Below are positions 21,924-33,167 of a DNA stretch of 64,000 nt, one piece after another. Numbering within the stretch: position 1 is the first letter of the stretch; each line of letters starts with the position of its first letter. The notes below the pieces were generated by a model, which did no database searches, was not told the DNA's origin, and saw nothing but the letters and a program-made list of their open reading frames with translations. The position numbers were made by a program, and so were the translations under genes. The DNA comes from Microdochium bolleyi (taxonomy: Eukaryota; Ascomycota; Sordariomycetes; Xylariales; Microdochiaceae): positions 1,302,001 to 1,366,000 of the forward strand of contig KQ964246.1 in assembly GCA_001566295.1 (NCBI GenBank), read 5' to 3'.

Positions 21924-22578
21924 CTTGACGGTTGCTCTTGTAGCTGTGTTCTGTGCGCTCGTCGCTCACTAGGAGCTACCGCGATCGGCGCGGCTGTCGC
22001 TGTGTTCGTGACAGAGAAAAGCCGTCTATTTCGTGAGAAGCCGCATCCGACGCCTGCTGTGTTGGAGATGGACGTCTAATCGAGGCGTGCGATGTGATGC
22101 TGCTTGACAATGGCTGTGGGCGCAATTCCCGAAAGTTTCGTGATGCAAGATGTTGAAGGACTTGCACGCAACGCAGTCGCGTGGAGCTGTGTCGACCCGT
22201 GCCTGCTGGATTCGACGTACTGTGCACACTGTATAGTTCGCACTTATCGAGCCTGCACGCCCCACTAGAATGGACTGCCACTTGCAATTGCTCAATCACC
22301 GTGGAGGCATTTCGAGAGAGCTTCACATCTGCAAAACCGATACTCACCGTCACAACCGGCCCGCCAGCACGTCCACACGGCCGCGGGCTCCGGAACATTT
22401 GCCAACACGATGGCTTCGGAGATTTCTGCCAGAATATAGGATTACCAAGCCGAGGCCGTACAGGGGCATACACTGTCGCCCACGAACCAACATTATCAAA
22501 ACATACGAAGAGGGCCTGGCCCGCCAACAAGATCCCGAAAAGCGCACACCACTGTGCCACACCACCTGCACACGCAAG
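21924..22578. other. divergent promoter region, CEF1 and COA2-like gene
   Basis: The 655 bp separate two genes pointing away from each other. A frame from 22270 reads into the COA2-like gene, but its first 100 residues lack any family resemblance and are treated as leader. Confidence 0.5.
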
Positions 22579-23115
22579 ATGCCCCCTCACCTGCACCCCC
22601 GGTCACGCATGACCTCTTCCCTCTTCGCGACAACGGTAGCCGTATCTTTTTTCGTCGTCGCCCTGCCGCACATCCTGCCCTGCCCGGCGCCGCGGGTCAC
22701 CTACGCAGACGCACCTGCCAACGGCACCGTCGTGGTAGTCGAGCAGAACGAGGACGGCACAACAACGACTACGACACGGCAGCTGCGCAGGAGGAGGAAA
22801 GTCGCGCCGGCGTCAGAGGGCAAGGACCTCAACAACAGCGAGGATTTGGCACGGCTGGAAGCCCTCGCGTCCTCGGGAGCCGCGAAGACAGTCGCAAATG
22901 AGAGCACAACTGTTCGTCTAGGTGCCATCGAGGAGACGTTTAGGACGCGGGACCGCGAATGTCCCATGCCGAAGCCAGGCGGTGTTCTCGGGGAGCTTCT
23001 CAGCTATGTCAACAGCAGCACAAAGTCCGAGACATCAACATCATTACCGTTAAGCCCAGAAGAGCAAAGCAGATCAATACCACGGCCACCGCCAGAGTCT
23101 CGGCCGGCGACATGA
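22579..23115 (+). CDS. small single-pass membrane protein, COA2-like
   Basis: A single exon of 178 residues. The conserved part is the first 40 residues: MPPHLHPRSRMTSSLF, a hydrophobic segment FATTVAVSFFVVALPHIL, then the motif PCPAPR. The rest is hydrophilic with an RRRRK patch and Ser/Pro-rich C-terminus. This pattern resembles the fungal family of cytochrome c oxidase assembly factor 2, which helps mature Cox1 at the mitochondrial inner membrane. I recognise the motif but cannot confirm the family without a profile search; otherwise it is a conserved fungal protein of unknown function. The ATG at 22579 is chosen because conservation appears to begin there, although the frame stays open upstream. 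Confidence 0.6.
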   Translation: MPPHLHPRSRMTSSLFATTVAVSFFVVALPHILPCPAPRVTYADAPANGTVVVVEQNEDGTTTTTTRQLRRRRKVAPASEGKDLNNSEDLARLEALASSGAAKTVANESTTVRLGAIEETFRTRDRECPMPKPGGVLGELLSYVNSSTKSETSTSLPLSPEEQSRSIPRPPPESRPAT

Positions 23116-23972
23116 GGTGCCATTCATAAGAGTGGACCGAGCCACAAGTGGCTTTTAGCACCGCCAACGCTTCTAGCGAAGGGAAATATATCCCAAACCA
23201 GGAGCATCCAGACAGCATGAGCCATGCGCTATACATGCGGCAAGCTACTCGACCGCATCACAAAGCCGCCACACCGGGGCGAGGAGCAGATCGGAGTGGC
23301 TCACAAAGAGCACAAACCCGACACAGCCGCGCGAGATTCACCGAGATGTTGCGTATAACTCCCAAGCACCAAACTTGTAAAAGATTTCCCAAGGTCAGGT
23401 CGCCGGACTGTACCATATTTCACCTAAAGATGGCCCTTGGAGGCATCATGTACATAGAGACCCATTGCGCCAGACAGACGCTCACCCTATAGGATATATA
23501 TCAATAAGACGAACGACGATTCCAAGACTACGTTCTCCCGTCACACTGAGTGCAACCAACAGCTCGTATTTTATCTAACGTGGTGAATACCTAAACTCCG
23601 TGAGAACTCCTTGCGCCCGCTGACGCATGCTCATTCAACCCGCGCCTCGCAAAAAGCGAGCACGCCACCATTGGGATATCTTCGACGAAAGGAAATGTAA
23701 CAGGAAGGTCCTTCATTGCCTTGGTAGATATGGCAACTCGGGAGCAGGCGTTGCCGTAGGAGACTACAATATTATTGATTACGGGTACGTGTCCCTGCTC
23801 TTCCTGGGAGGGCTGCGGCCGATCCCGGACGCCAGGCAAGTGCTAGTCCGAAACTTTCGTGATGTCGCAGGACGAAAGGTTGTTGGTACAGTAAAGCGAA
23901 GCCATAGCTGCTGGATCGCATTGGTCAAGCCGCTGATAAAGACTGGTCCCAGCCACGAAGAAATGTGAATGA
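23116..23972. other. convergent 3' region before areB
   Basis: No recognisable gene in 857 bp. It contains the 3' ends of the COA2-like gene (plus strand) and of areB (minus strand). Confidence 0.5.
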
Positions 23973-26115
23973 TCACACGGTTTGTTCGACCGGCATTTCG
24001 CCTTCTGGCTTGATGTCGCTTTCGAGTTCGAGATTGATCTCGGGCTCAGCCTCTGTCTCTTCATGTACCTCAGTCATGGGAGCAGTATCCACGGCGAGTT
24101 CCATGAGAGCCGCCTCCTCCATGTCAATTTCGTCGACTCTCGCCTTCTTGGTATGGCGACCTGACTCGAACTCCTGCAGCTGAGTCTTCAGATCCTGATT
24201 CTCCTGCTCCATCTCGTCGAGTCGTCGCTTGAACATATTCTCACGCCGGTGGCTCTCCTCGAGCTGGCGCTGGATCTCCTCCCGGTTCGCACGCTCCTGG
24301 GCAGCTTCTTTCGCAGCAACCTCAGCACTGTGGCGGAAATTATCGGCCGTCTGTTGGTCTTGCTCAAGCTGGGTAAGGCGGCCTCGGTACAACTCGTTGA
24401 TGACCTCGAGCTCACTAACACGAGTCTTCAAACTCGAGTTTACCGCTATCATTTGCTCGTGCGTCTGAGGCATGTCGAGCTGCGAGTGGTCGCCGTTCAT
24501 GGAGTCTGAGTGCGAAGTACCAGTCGGCAGCGGATACTGGGGTAGCCCATCGGTTGTGAACTGGGCCATGTCATGGGAAAATCCTGCGAGGCTTGGGTCA
24601 TATAGGCCGGGTGTGCCATTTCTAGACACGGGCGAATCGACGCCATTCGTCTTCTGTGCAGCGCGTTGAGCAGCGGCGAGTGCTAGAGCCTGCGCATTTT
24701 CGGCCGATTGCAGCCCGTTCATAGTTTGTGAGGCTGGTAAGCTCTGTGATGTCCTCCTCGGTTAGGGACCAGTATACCAACAGTGTGGATGCAAGACTGC
24801 ACGAACCTTCTTCTTCATCTGCATGTCAGGACGATGCGTCTTGACACGGTTGCGGCTCTTGATCACGTCGGTCTTCAAGGAGATCGGCCGTGGCCGGCCG
24901 TGGAGCTTGAGGAAGAGACCGCAGGCATTGCACAGGACATTGCCCACCTCGTCGCGACGCCACAGCGGCGTCGTCGATGTGCTGCAATTCTGGCATGTTG
25001 GCTGTGTCGGTTGGGGCGCATTGTTAGCATCAGTGTTGACAACAGCAGCTTGAGCGCTGGCTGCGGGATGAGCAGCGGCCATGGCGGGCCTGGGAATGCG
25101 ATACGCGGTGATAAGTGACGAAAGTAGAGTATCGATACGACGATAACGATGGAGCGCGGCAGCGCAATGAAATAAATCTTGGGGGGATCCCAAACTTTTG
25201 CCGGCAGGGGTGGCGGGGTCTGGCAAAGGCAGGTGCAATGGATCAAGCAGATAAGGCGCGTGGGCACCAGGGTGGAGCCTGCGAGCGAGGCAGATAAGGC
25301 AGGCAGAGTGCGCGCCACTCACAACAGCAGCATTCGTGATGCGTGCTGGGCCCCGTCGCGAGATCGAGATAATGATAGCGTTATCCCGTTATCAATCGAC
25401 GGAATCGTACGCTTGTAGCTCCGCGACTGCACAGGGGTTCCCACTTGATAGCTAGGATCATGATAGCTGCCGCAGCGGCTCAAGTGACGCCTGCGTGGGA
25501 CTTTGGGGGCGCGTGGACGTAGCACAGTGAAATGAAAATTTTGCGCATCGGGAGTAGCTGCTTGCCGGGGCGTGGAACTCAGGTCTTGGGACTCACCAAA
25601 TTACCGGATGTGGTCGGCGCGGTGGCTGCTGGAGAAGAGCCCGGCGGGACCATGATGGGAAGATGCGCGCTTGAAGCTCTACATGGAACAAGTGGTTAGC
25701 GATGGTACCCTTTCGTTACCAATTACACGTATCACAGAGTCGCAGAGGAAGGCATCCGCCAACATGTTTGATCGTCCTAAAAGCCCAGCATCAGGTTGCC
25801 TCCTTCCTTCTGAGGCGCCGGACAACCCACAGCTCCACGCGGTCGCAACGCGACTTGAACTCTTCAGCATGCAGTGCAAGGCTAGGCAACTCACCGAAGT
25901 TGTGGCGAGTCCGTTGAGGGCGTTGGTTCTGGCGCCGCAGGTTGTAGTTGTTGTTGCTCCTGCGGCAGCTGTTGCTGTTGTTCTTGTTCCTCAAGAGCAG
26001 TTGACAGCTCCGCGATGGGCTCAGGCTGGGGCCCTTCGACAGGTCCTTCTGTCGTCGGGTCCGCCGGAGGGCCGGAAAGGGCCTCCAGAGCTGCTAAAGC
26101 CTGATCCTCGGCCAT
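23973..26115 (-). CDS. areB: GATA transcription factor AreB (ASD-4/NreB type)
   Basis: Exons 26115-25895, 25089-24807 and 24743-23973 encode 424 residues; the first intron is about 800 nt. Exon 1 is Glu/Gln/Pro-rich. Exon 2 carries one zinc finger, C-X2-C-X17-C-X2-C (Cys106, 109, 127, 130), with TTPLWRRD and LCNACGLFLKLHGRPRPISLK. Exon 3 carries a long coiled coil (about 280-385) and an acidic tail. A single GATA finger plus leucine-zipper-like C-terminus defines the AreB/ASD-4 group, which opposes AreA in nitrogen control and affects carbon responses and development. A second start, ATG at 25082 in a strong CCGCCATGG context, lies two codons into exon 2 and would give a 348-residue form; Aspergillus areB is known to make several proteins. 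The donor of intron 2 is GTTCGT. Confidence 0.92.
25110..25467. promoter_or_regulatory. cluster of GATA sites inside areB intron 1
   Basis: GATAA/GATAG cores occur at 25110, 25142, 25250, 25293, 25368, 25374, 25447 and 25462 on the plus strand and as TTATC at 25381 and 25389. That is ten in about 360 bp, directly upstream (minus strand) of the second areB start at 25082. TGATAGCT is present twice, 15 bp apart. The placement suggests an internal promoter controlled by AreA and/or AreB itself. Confidence 0.6.
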
Positions 26116-27051
26116 GGCGACGCGTTCTTGGTGCTTGACTTGAGGGTGATTTCGCTGGGAGCACACAGTCGTCTGACGTGTCGCGGACCGGAAAGCACTT
26201 TATCCAGGCGGGCGCAAAGGTCACGCGCGTAGCAGGACACAGTGGCTAGAGAAGAGCTGTGCGCAGGTCTCGTTGCTGTAGTGTTGCTGGCCAACGACGT
26301 CGGATCGCGGTAATTGAAGGGCTGAGCGTGCTGGCGTCGCACGCGCAATATTGATGTCTTTGTCTTCGTCGAACCAAAGTTCGTAGACCGCAGTGTCCGA
26401 CTGATCGCAGGTCTTGTAGGATAAGCGTGCGGGCGTAGAAGTTGGAGCGTGGGCGCGTGAAGTATCGTGGCGATGGGCGTTGGCGTAGATGAAGAAGACG
26501 GAGGAGTGAGGCGCAAGGGGAAAAAAGTTGAATTCCTTGGGCCTGCATTGGCGGCTGGCATCGCAATTGCAGGCGCTGCGATTCCCACCCAGAAAGACGC
26601 CCTTCGTGCATACAACCAATCACGGTGTCTCAGCACGGTAAAGTGGGACATCAATGTCTTCATCAACACCAAGCACAAGGCCCAAAGTTGTCGCGATGCA
26701 TCAATATGCTACGGCTGGCTTTGTATATTCGCCAACATAGATACTTGAGTCCTAAAAATTAAATAATCTCAGTATTTTCTCGTTGCGAAACCATGATCAT
26801 CGTTAGGGACTGGTAAAAGGCGAAGCGGGAGTACTTCCTGTAGACAGGCCCCACAGCGGCGATTCCTAGCGCCGACAATCCTGGACGGGGGCTCGGAGCT
26901 CCAAATTTCTTTTGACTTGCAGGAAAAAGTTCAGGCAGGCAAGCAGGCAAGCAACAACGCCCCGCGACCAAGCAATCGAGCACAACAGAGGACCGCAACG
27001 ATCTCGATCCGACGACTAGAAGCCCCCTTCTTTTGCCAAGGAGCCCTCGCC
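26116..27051. other. divergent promoter region, areB and KRR1
   Basis: These 936 bp lie between the two start codons. A short direct repeat (GGCAAGCAGGCAAGCA) sits at about 26938-26953, in the KRR1 leader. No further gene seen. Confidence 0.5.
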
Positions 27052-28122
27052 ATGCCGTCGACAAACAACAAGGAGAAGCCGTGGGATACGGACGACATCG
27101 ACAAGTGGAAGATTGAGGAGTTCAAGCCCGCGGACAACCTCGGAGGCACCTTCGCCGAGGAGTCGTCCTTTGCGATCCTCTTCCCCAAGTACCGCGAAGT
27201 GTACCTCAAGGAGGCATGGCCACTCATCACTAAGTCGCTCGAGAAGACGGGCATCGCCTGCACCCTTGACTTGGTCGAGGGCTGCATGACCGTCAAGACA
27301 ACGAGGTGAGTCAAACCCAGTCGCATCGCGCAACCTGCATGGCCAGATATCACGAAACAGACGGTTGCTGACCACCGTAATCTGCACAGAAAAACGTATG
27401 ACCCAGCTGCCATCCTTAACGCGCGCGACCTCGTCAAATTACTAGCCAGAAGCGTCCCGGCCCCTCAAGCGATCAAGATCCTCGAAGACGGCGTGGCCTG
27501 CGACATTGTCAAGATCCGGAGCCTGGTGCGCAACAAAGAGAAATTTGTCAAGCGGCGGCAGCGCATCCTTGGCCCGGGCGGACAGACACTCAAGGCGCTG
27601 GAGCTGCTCACGCAAACGTACATCCTGGTGCACGGCAACACGGTGTCTGTCATGGGCCCCTACAAGGGCCTGAAGGAGGTGCGGCGCGTGATCGAGGACT
27701 GCATGGCCAACGTGCACCCGATCTACCAGCTCAAGGAGCTCATGATCAAGCGCGAGCTCGCCAAGGACCCGGAGCTCGCCAACGAGAGCTGGGACCGGTT
27801 CCTGCCCAACTACAAGAAGCGCAACCTCAGCTCCCGCCGCGTGCCGTTCAAGGTCACCGACAAGGCCAAGAAGCCGTACACGCCGTTCCCTCCCGCACCG
27901 GAGAAGAGCAAGGTCGACCTGCAGATCGAGGCCGGCGAGTACCACATCGGACGCGACGCCAAGAAGCGCATCGCCCAGGAGGAGCGGCTCGAGAAGCAGA
28001 AGGTCAAGAAGGAGGAGAAGAAGCGCGAGCGCGAGCAGGAGTACGTGGCGCCCGAAGAGCCTGGTGCCGAGCGGAAAAAGAAGAAGCGGAAGACCAAAAA
28101 GGTCGACGAGGAGGAGGGTTAG
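27052..28122 (+). CDS. KRR1: KRR1 small-subunit processome component
   Basis: Exons 27052-27305 and 27390-28122 encode 328 residues. The first exon ends in LVEGCMTVKTTR and continues with KTYDPAAILNARDLVKLL. A KH-type core contains ILGPGGQTLKALELLTQTYILV and VSVMGPYKGLKEVRRV, then NVHPIYQLKELMIKREL. The C-terminal third is very rich in Lys and Glu, with a nucleolar-type basic tail KKKKRKTKK. Krr1 is an essential nucleolar factor for 18S rRNA processing and 40S assembly, and works with Kri1. Length and motif order match yeast Krr1 (316 residues). Confidence 0.96.
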
Positions 28123-28439
28123 AGGATCCTGCATCGCGGGTGGCAGTGCATTTTGTGCCGTTCGTTTTCGGGAGCTGGCGCTTGGCGTATCATTTTTTCA
28201 TAAAAGGGAACTATCAACACAACTGGAATGCTTGGGCGTGGGTATGCGTATAGTGGCTTGAGCAGTTTCTGTGGTCCACTCCTACAGACTGTAGTCGAGT
28301 CGGCAGAACGTGTGACAACTTGTGAGAATGTATCCATTATAGCTATGCCTCTAAAGTTTGCTGCTTGCAAAACAAGATGGTAAATTCCCCGATATATCAA
28401 AACCCTGCAGCAGAGAACGCCGTATGCAACAGTCATCAT
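28123..28439. other. convergent 3' region, KRR1 and ENP1
   Basis: Two 40S-assembly genes end towards each other with 317 bp between their stop codons. No gene seen. Confidence 0.5.
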
Positions 28440-30078
28440 TCAGTCAATAAGCATGGTATCATCGCCATCCAGCGCCGGCCCCTGCGGCTCGGCCACTACA
28501 CCACGTCCACGACCAGCAAGGAGCTCCCTCCTGACCTCCGGACCGATCTTGTGGTGGCCGTGGGTGAGCAGGAGATCTAGCAGGGCCTCGCGCTGGTCCT
28601 CGGTGATCTCATTCCTGTATCGCTGCGCAAAGGCGAGCAGGCACTGGTGCCAGATGACTGGCAGCTTCGCCTGGGCCGAGGCCCGCTCGTCGTGCATGTT
28701 GGCCAGATCAGACTCCCGGATCGAAGCAGGATTCACGCTGCGGAACCGTAGGAAGTGGAAGACTAAAGAGTCGACGACCTGGTATGGCAGGGCATACTTC
28801 TTCTCTGTATGTGGCAAACACGGGCACAGATTAGCAAGGATGCGCGTTGAAGTGATCAATAGCGCTGAATAACACATACCGAGGAGAGTCTTGATAAAAA
28901 CATTTGTAGCACCGCCGCCTTCAGTACCAGCTGAAGACTCATGGGCCGCGATATCGCACAGACCCTTGAGCGCTGCACCAGAGTGCAGCACCGGTATTGA
29001 GACACGGGCCAGCACAGCTGAGATGATGTGGGCCTCGCGGAGTGTGCAGGTGCCGCTCTCGACGAGGGGAAAGAGGAAGCCCTTGAACCACGCCGCAGGC
29101 TTGTAGAGGGCCTTTTTCAGCGCGGCGAAGAGGTGGACGTTGAGCTTCTTGGTCTCGCGGATGTCGTCGCGGACACGCTCCAGCAGGATGATCTCCATGA
29201 ACCGGCGGACAACCGCTGGCGTGGAGGAGACGAATATCCTTGTGGCCTGGAAGCAGGCGTTGGCCGTCCATTGCTCCGGCTTGGTCAAGTCGATTATCTC
29301 CTCCCAGTGCGGAATGGTGGGGAGGATCTTGAAAGGCTTGGGAAGCTTTCCAGACTTGTAGCGGGACAAAATGAGACCGACCCTTTGTGGGTTTAAAGTG
29401 GTTAGTTGGTGTTGACTGCTATAGTGCAGAAATGATGAATCTGTGGGAGACTCACTGTGTGTAGACCTCGACAACCTTGGGCGGCAGCTCGTAGTCCTCG
29501 TCTATGGGCTCAACTTCCTGTGGCGCATCCTCCCCAGCTTCGTGCTGAGCGATCCTGGCCAAGATGATGTCGGCGAGGTTCTTGTTTCCACCTCCCATCG
29601 TCTCGTTCGCTGGTCCTCCCTGCCCTGGCCAGCCCTGTGTTAATAACGGATCCTCGCCCTCAGTTGGCAGAAATCTGTTGAAGGTGTCCAGATCCTCGGG
29701 CTCCAGCTCAATCTCTTCCACGATCTCGTCATCATCACCCCAAGCGGCATCGTCGTTGTCGTATACTACATCCTCATCGCCAGCTCCACTGTCGTCTCCG
29801 AGTTGGTCGTCGAAAGCCCAGTTCTGGCCGAATGCGTCGCTCTCCTTTGGCGGCCTGGGAGGCCTGGCGGCGTCAGCCTCTTCGGCGAGCTCGCGGCCGA
29901 GGTTCAGGATCTGCTTCGAGGCTCTGGCATCGATGTAGTGCTCCGCGTCGTCGTCCTTGTTCTTGGTACCCCGCTTCGGGGCCTTGTTGGTGAGACGCCC
30001 TGTCGCGATCACATCATCCTCGAGGGGGTTGTGTCGCCTCGCCGCGGAATGGCGGGTCGGTGTTGTGGCTTTCGGCAT
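28440..30078 (-). CDS. ENP1: bystin / Enp1, pre-40S assembly factor
   Basis: Exons 30078-29456, 29382-28880 and 28804-28440 encode 496 residues. The N-terminal 200 residues are acidic and disordered. The bystin domain follows with VGLILSRYKSGKLPKPFKI, WTANACFQATRIF, LKKALYKPAAWFKGFLFPL and KKYALPYQVVDSLVFHFLRF, and ends near HKIGPEVRRELL. Enp1 is a component of 90S and pre-40S particles, needed for 18S rRNA production, located in the nucleolus and nucleus and shuttling with pre-40S. The ATG at 30078 begins a normal basic start (MPKATTPTRH); the frame is open upstream but not conserved. Confidence 0.96.
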
Positions 30079-30429
30079 GATGCTTGCGAGTGTTGGGTTA
30101 TGGCCAGGGACAAGCTCCGTGGTCGTGAAGATCGAGGTCGAGAAGGCCGTTTTCTGGGTCGCAAATCGCTGCCACCACAGTTCAGAGCGCCCGCCAAACC
30201 TTGGAGGACCCTGGCTCTTGAAAATAAAAAATGTAGTGGGGCCGCTGTATCGATAAAGACTTTTGGGCGGAAACCCCCGCCATAGAGCTTGTCGCTGCAC
30301 GCCTTGTCTGCAGGCTACATCATAGTTAGTGGTGGGGTCCCGGGACGACTCTCTTCACTAATAAGATTTTTTGGATGGTGTTGGCTGTCGTGTTGCGATA
30401 ACTCCGTCACTAATCACACACTCTACACA
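30079..30429. other. short bidirectional promoter, ENP1 and HGH1
   Basis: Only 351 bp separate the start codons of two translation-related genes pointing away from each other. It contains TATCGATA at about 30247-30254 and TGAAAATAAAAAAT near 30219, the latter resembling in part the yeast RRPE element of ribosome-biogenesis promoters; neither role is shown. Confidence 0.45.
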
Positions 30430-31782
30430 ATGCCTACAGAACTCGAGGAGGTGAGTTTGTGTGCCCCCCACTGCGGCGACCTAGTTTACGGGCTGTGCTG
30501 ACTCTGTTTTGCTCGTCCAGCTGGTGGACTTCATCATCCACCCTAACCCGCAGATCCGACTGCTTGCCGCTGAGGGTTTAATACCATATTCGACCTCACA
30601 GCCCAGCATCTTCAAGGCTGATAACTTCAAGCCTGTTGAGAACTTGAAAAAGCTGATAAAAGACCACCCCGTAAGTCGTGAATGAAGCCCGATTTCAAGG
30701 AGAGGTTTGACTGGAGCTTGTGCTAACGACAAGTCATAGAAAATTGCGGAACATGTCCTGACCATTCTCATAAACCTGACGGGCGACCAAGAGGTCCTGG
30801 GCAAGGTAGCGTCAGATGAAAAATTCCTGGATGACATATTAAGTTATGTTGTTGTAAGTGTTGCTATAAAATTCATCTTCAACGCAGTTTCCAGACAAGG
30901 GAACTAACTTCATGTCCGAAGCTCCCTGAAGAGCCAAATGCCAACCTCCATTCTATGCTGTTGGCCAATCTGGCGAAATATGACGGCTTCAAGAAGATCA
31001 TAGAAAGGAAACAGCCGGCACCAAAGGGCCTCGAGACAGACGAGCTTGTGGTAAACCAGTTGCTGGACTTATTTGTCAAGGGCGCAGACGGCACGTACAA
31101 CAAGGACGCCGACTTTGACCACCTCGCGTACCTATTCGCAGACCTCTCCAAGCACGCCGAGTTCCGGCAGCACTTCCTGAAGCAGCAGGACTACGACGGC
31201 GTGATCCCGCTCAATAAGATCAAGGTCTTCACCGAGCACAAGTCAGACGTGAGGCGCAAGGGCGTGGCCTCGACGGTCAAAAACATCGCGTTCGAGATCT
31301 CAAGCCACGAGCAGCTCATTGCCGAGGACGAGATCGACATCCTGCCGTACATCTTGCTGCCCATCACGGGGAGCGAGGAGTACGACGAGGACGACACGAT
31401 GGACATGCTCGCGGACCTGCAGCTGCTCCCGCCGGACAAGGAGCGCGACTCAGACCCCAATATCATCCAGACGCACGTCGAGACGCTGATGCTGCTGACC
31501 ACGACGAAGGAGGTGCGCGACTACCTGCGCCAGGTCAAGGTGTACCCGATCATCCGGGAGACGCACCTGAGGGTGGACAACGAGGGCGTGCAGGAGGTGT
31601 GTGAGCGGCTGGTGCAGGTCCTCATGGCGGATGACGCGAAGGAAGATGAGGAAGAGGACAAGTCGGTCCGGATCACGGAGCTCGAGGACGGCGAGGAGGA
31701 GGCGGACTCATCAAGGAAAGCAACCAGGACGAGCAAGGATGACGATGACGACGATGATGATGCTCAGATTGTGGAGGTCTAG
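30430..31782 (+). CDS. HGH1: HGH1, armadillo-repeat chaperone for eEF2
   Basis: Exons 30430-30450, 30521-30670, 30740-30853 and 30922-31782 encode 381 residues; the first coding exon is 21 nt (MPTELEE). All junctions are in phase 0. The body is helical-repeat sequence (LVDFIIHPNPQIRLLAAEGL, HVLTILINLTGD, HSMLLANLAKYDGF), with the HGH1-specific EFRQHFLK, DVRRKGVASTVKNIAFE and DEIDILPYILLPI-GSEEYDEDD, and a very acidic tail. In yeast Hgh1 brings newly made eEF2 to the TRiC chaperonin; it is cytosolic. It shares its upstream region with ENP1. Confidence 0.94.
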
Positions 31783-32033
31783 GCTTGGTCAGGTGTATCA
31801 ACTCAGATATATCAATTCCGACAGACAGTGGGAGGCTAAATCTGGACTTGACTATGGGAAAGCAATGGAGATTTTGCGCTTCGAAGCCAAATTCTGTCAT
31901 CTGGGAGATATTCCTACACATAAGAAGAGCTATAACGCCTCACGGACCCGAGACATCAACCTTTGTCTTGTCTGCCAGTCACGAACGATTAGTCGAAACA
32001 CTCGAGAAGTGCCAGCAAGTGGACAACACTGCA

Positions 32034-32315
32034 TCATGACTCACAGAAAGCGACGTAGTCCTTGAAGTGCGCTGCCTTCTCGGACGTCTCGGGATAGTAC
32101 CAGGCGGCGTTCTCCAGCTCCTTACCGCCCGCGCTGATGGTGTAGTAAGCCGCGTCGCCCTTCCAGGGGCAGTGCGTGCTGTGGCTCGTCTTGGAGAAGT
32201 ACTCGGACCGGACACCCTCGGGCGGGAAGTAGATGTTGCCCTCGACGAGCTCGTAGTGGTCGGCCTCGGCGACGGTGGTGCCGTTGACGGTGGCCTTGAC
32301 GTGTCCGGACGGCAT
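32034..32315 (-). CDS. DUF427 domain protein
   Basis: A single-exon gene of 93 residues that is one complete DUF427 domain: MPSGHVKATVNGTTVAEADHY, YFPPEGVRSEYF, STHCPWKGDAAYY and AAWYYPETSEKA. The family is widespread in bacteria and fungi, and its function is not established. The CPWKG segment is the most conserved. It diverges from the lactate dehydrogenase gene, but no link is known. Confidence 0.9.
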   Translation of the reverse strand: MPSGHVKATVNGTTVAEADHYELVEGNIYFPPEGVRSEYFSKTSHSTHCPWKGDAAYYTISAGGKELENAAWYYPETSEKAAHFKDYVAFCES

Positions 32316-33167
32316 GGCAGCTGTGTTGTTCGGTGTCGTTATTTGTATCGGTTGCGGGAGCCGCAGTGAGGTTTAGGAGATGACAAGAAGTGCTTGCCTT
32401 GACTACAAATGACAGAATTACAGCTTCGATTACGACATATATATTTCCCCGAGTGGCGGGGTACGTGCCGCTGGGTCCCCGAAGAGGCAGCGTCCGCGTC
32501 AGTTGCTGACCAATTGTCAAATGCGGAGGTAGTAGACATTCGGCAACCAGATATCAAGATGCCCAGCTTCATCCACGTGCAGATCGCAGTGCTGGCTATT
32601 GAAGCCTCTGAGAGGCCGAAGGGCCTCTGTGCAGTCACGCAGCAGACAATGCCAGTCGCCAGGATTGTCTTTGGGGGCGTTCTCGATGCTCGACGCTTTA
32701 CTGATGGCTAAGACACATTGAGCTCTCCATGACATGCGAGACATGGTTGCATGCACCCTTGGACGATGATTGTGGAGGCGACGAAGGCGAGAGCGGAGAG
32801 CCTCCGCACATCCCCTCCGCGTCTGCGCCGTCTCCAATCGCAGAGCCGTCATTAACGATGGCTGGCCGTCTCCCCGCACTCCTTTCGCCCGAGCCCGCGA
32901 AGGCCAGTGGGGCGCCACCCCATGAATCCCCAACGAGGCCGGGGCGGTCGGGGAAGACGGCGGGCCAGTGCCGCGGGCCATGAAAAACCACCGGACCACA
33001 TCTCCCGCCTCTCCTGCTCTCTCCCAGTCTTTTCCCATCACTCTCTGCACCTTGGCATCGCATTGTAGACTGTGCGGCGACCTTCACAAGTCTCCCATAT
33101 CCTCCATCTCCAGCTGCTGTCATTCCTCACTCGGTCCGACTCCGATCTCGCAGCCCGCTTCCGCACA
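32316..33167. other. divergent promoter region, DUF427 gene and CYB2
   Basis: The 852 bp hold no supported gene. In the CYB2 frame the sequence is open back to a stop at 33066, giving an Arg/Ser-rich segment without an ATG. Confidence 0.5.

Noticed and set aside
25083..25322. Longer N-terminus for AreB read through the intron
   Set aside because: It begins at GTG with no ATG before 25082; the sequence belongs to intron 1 or a leader.
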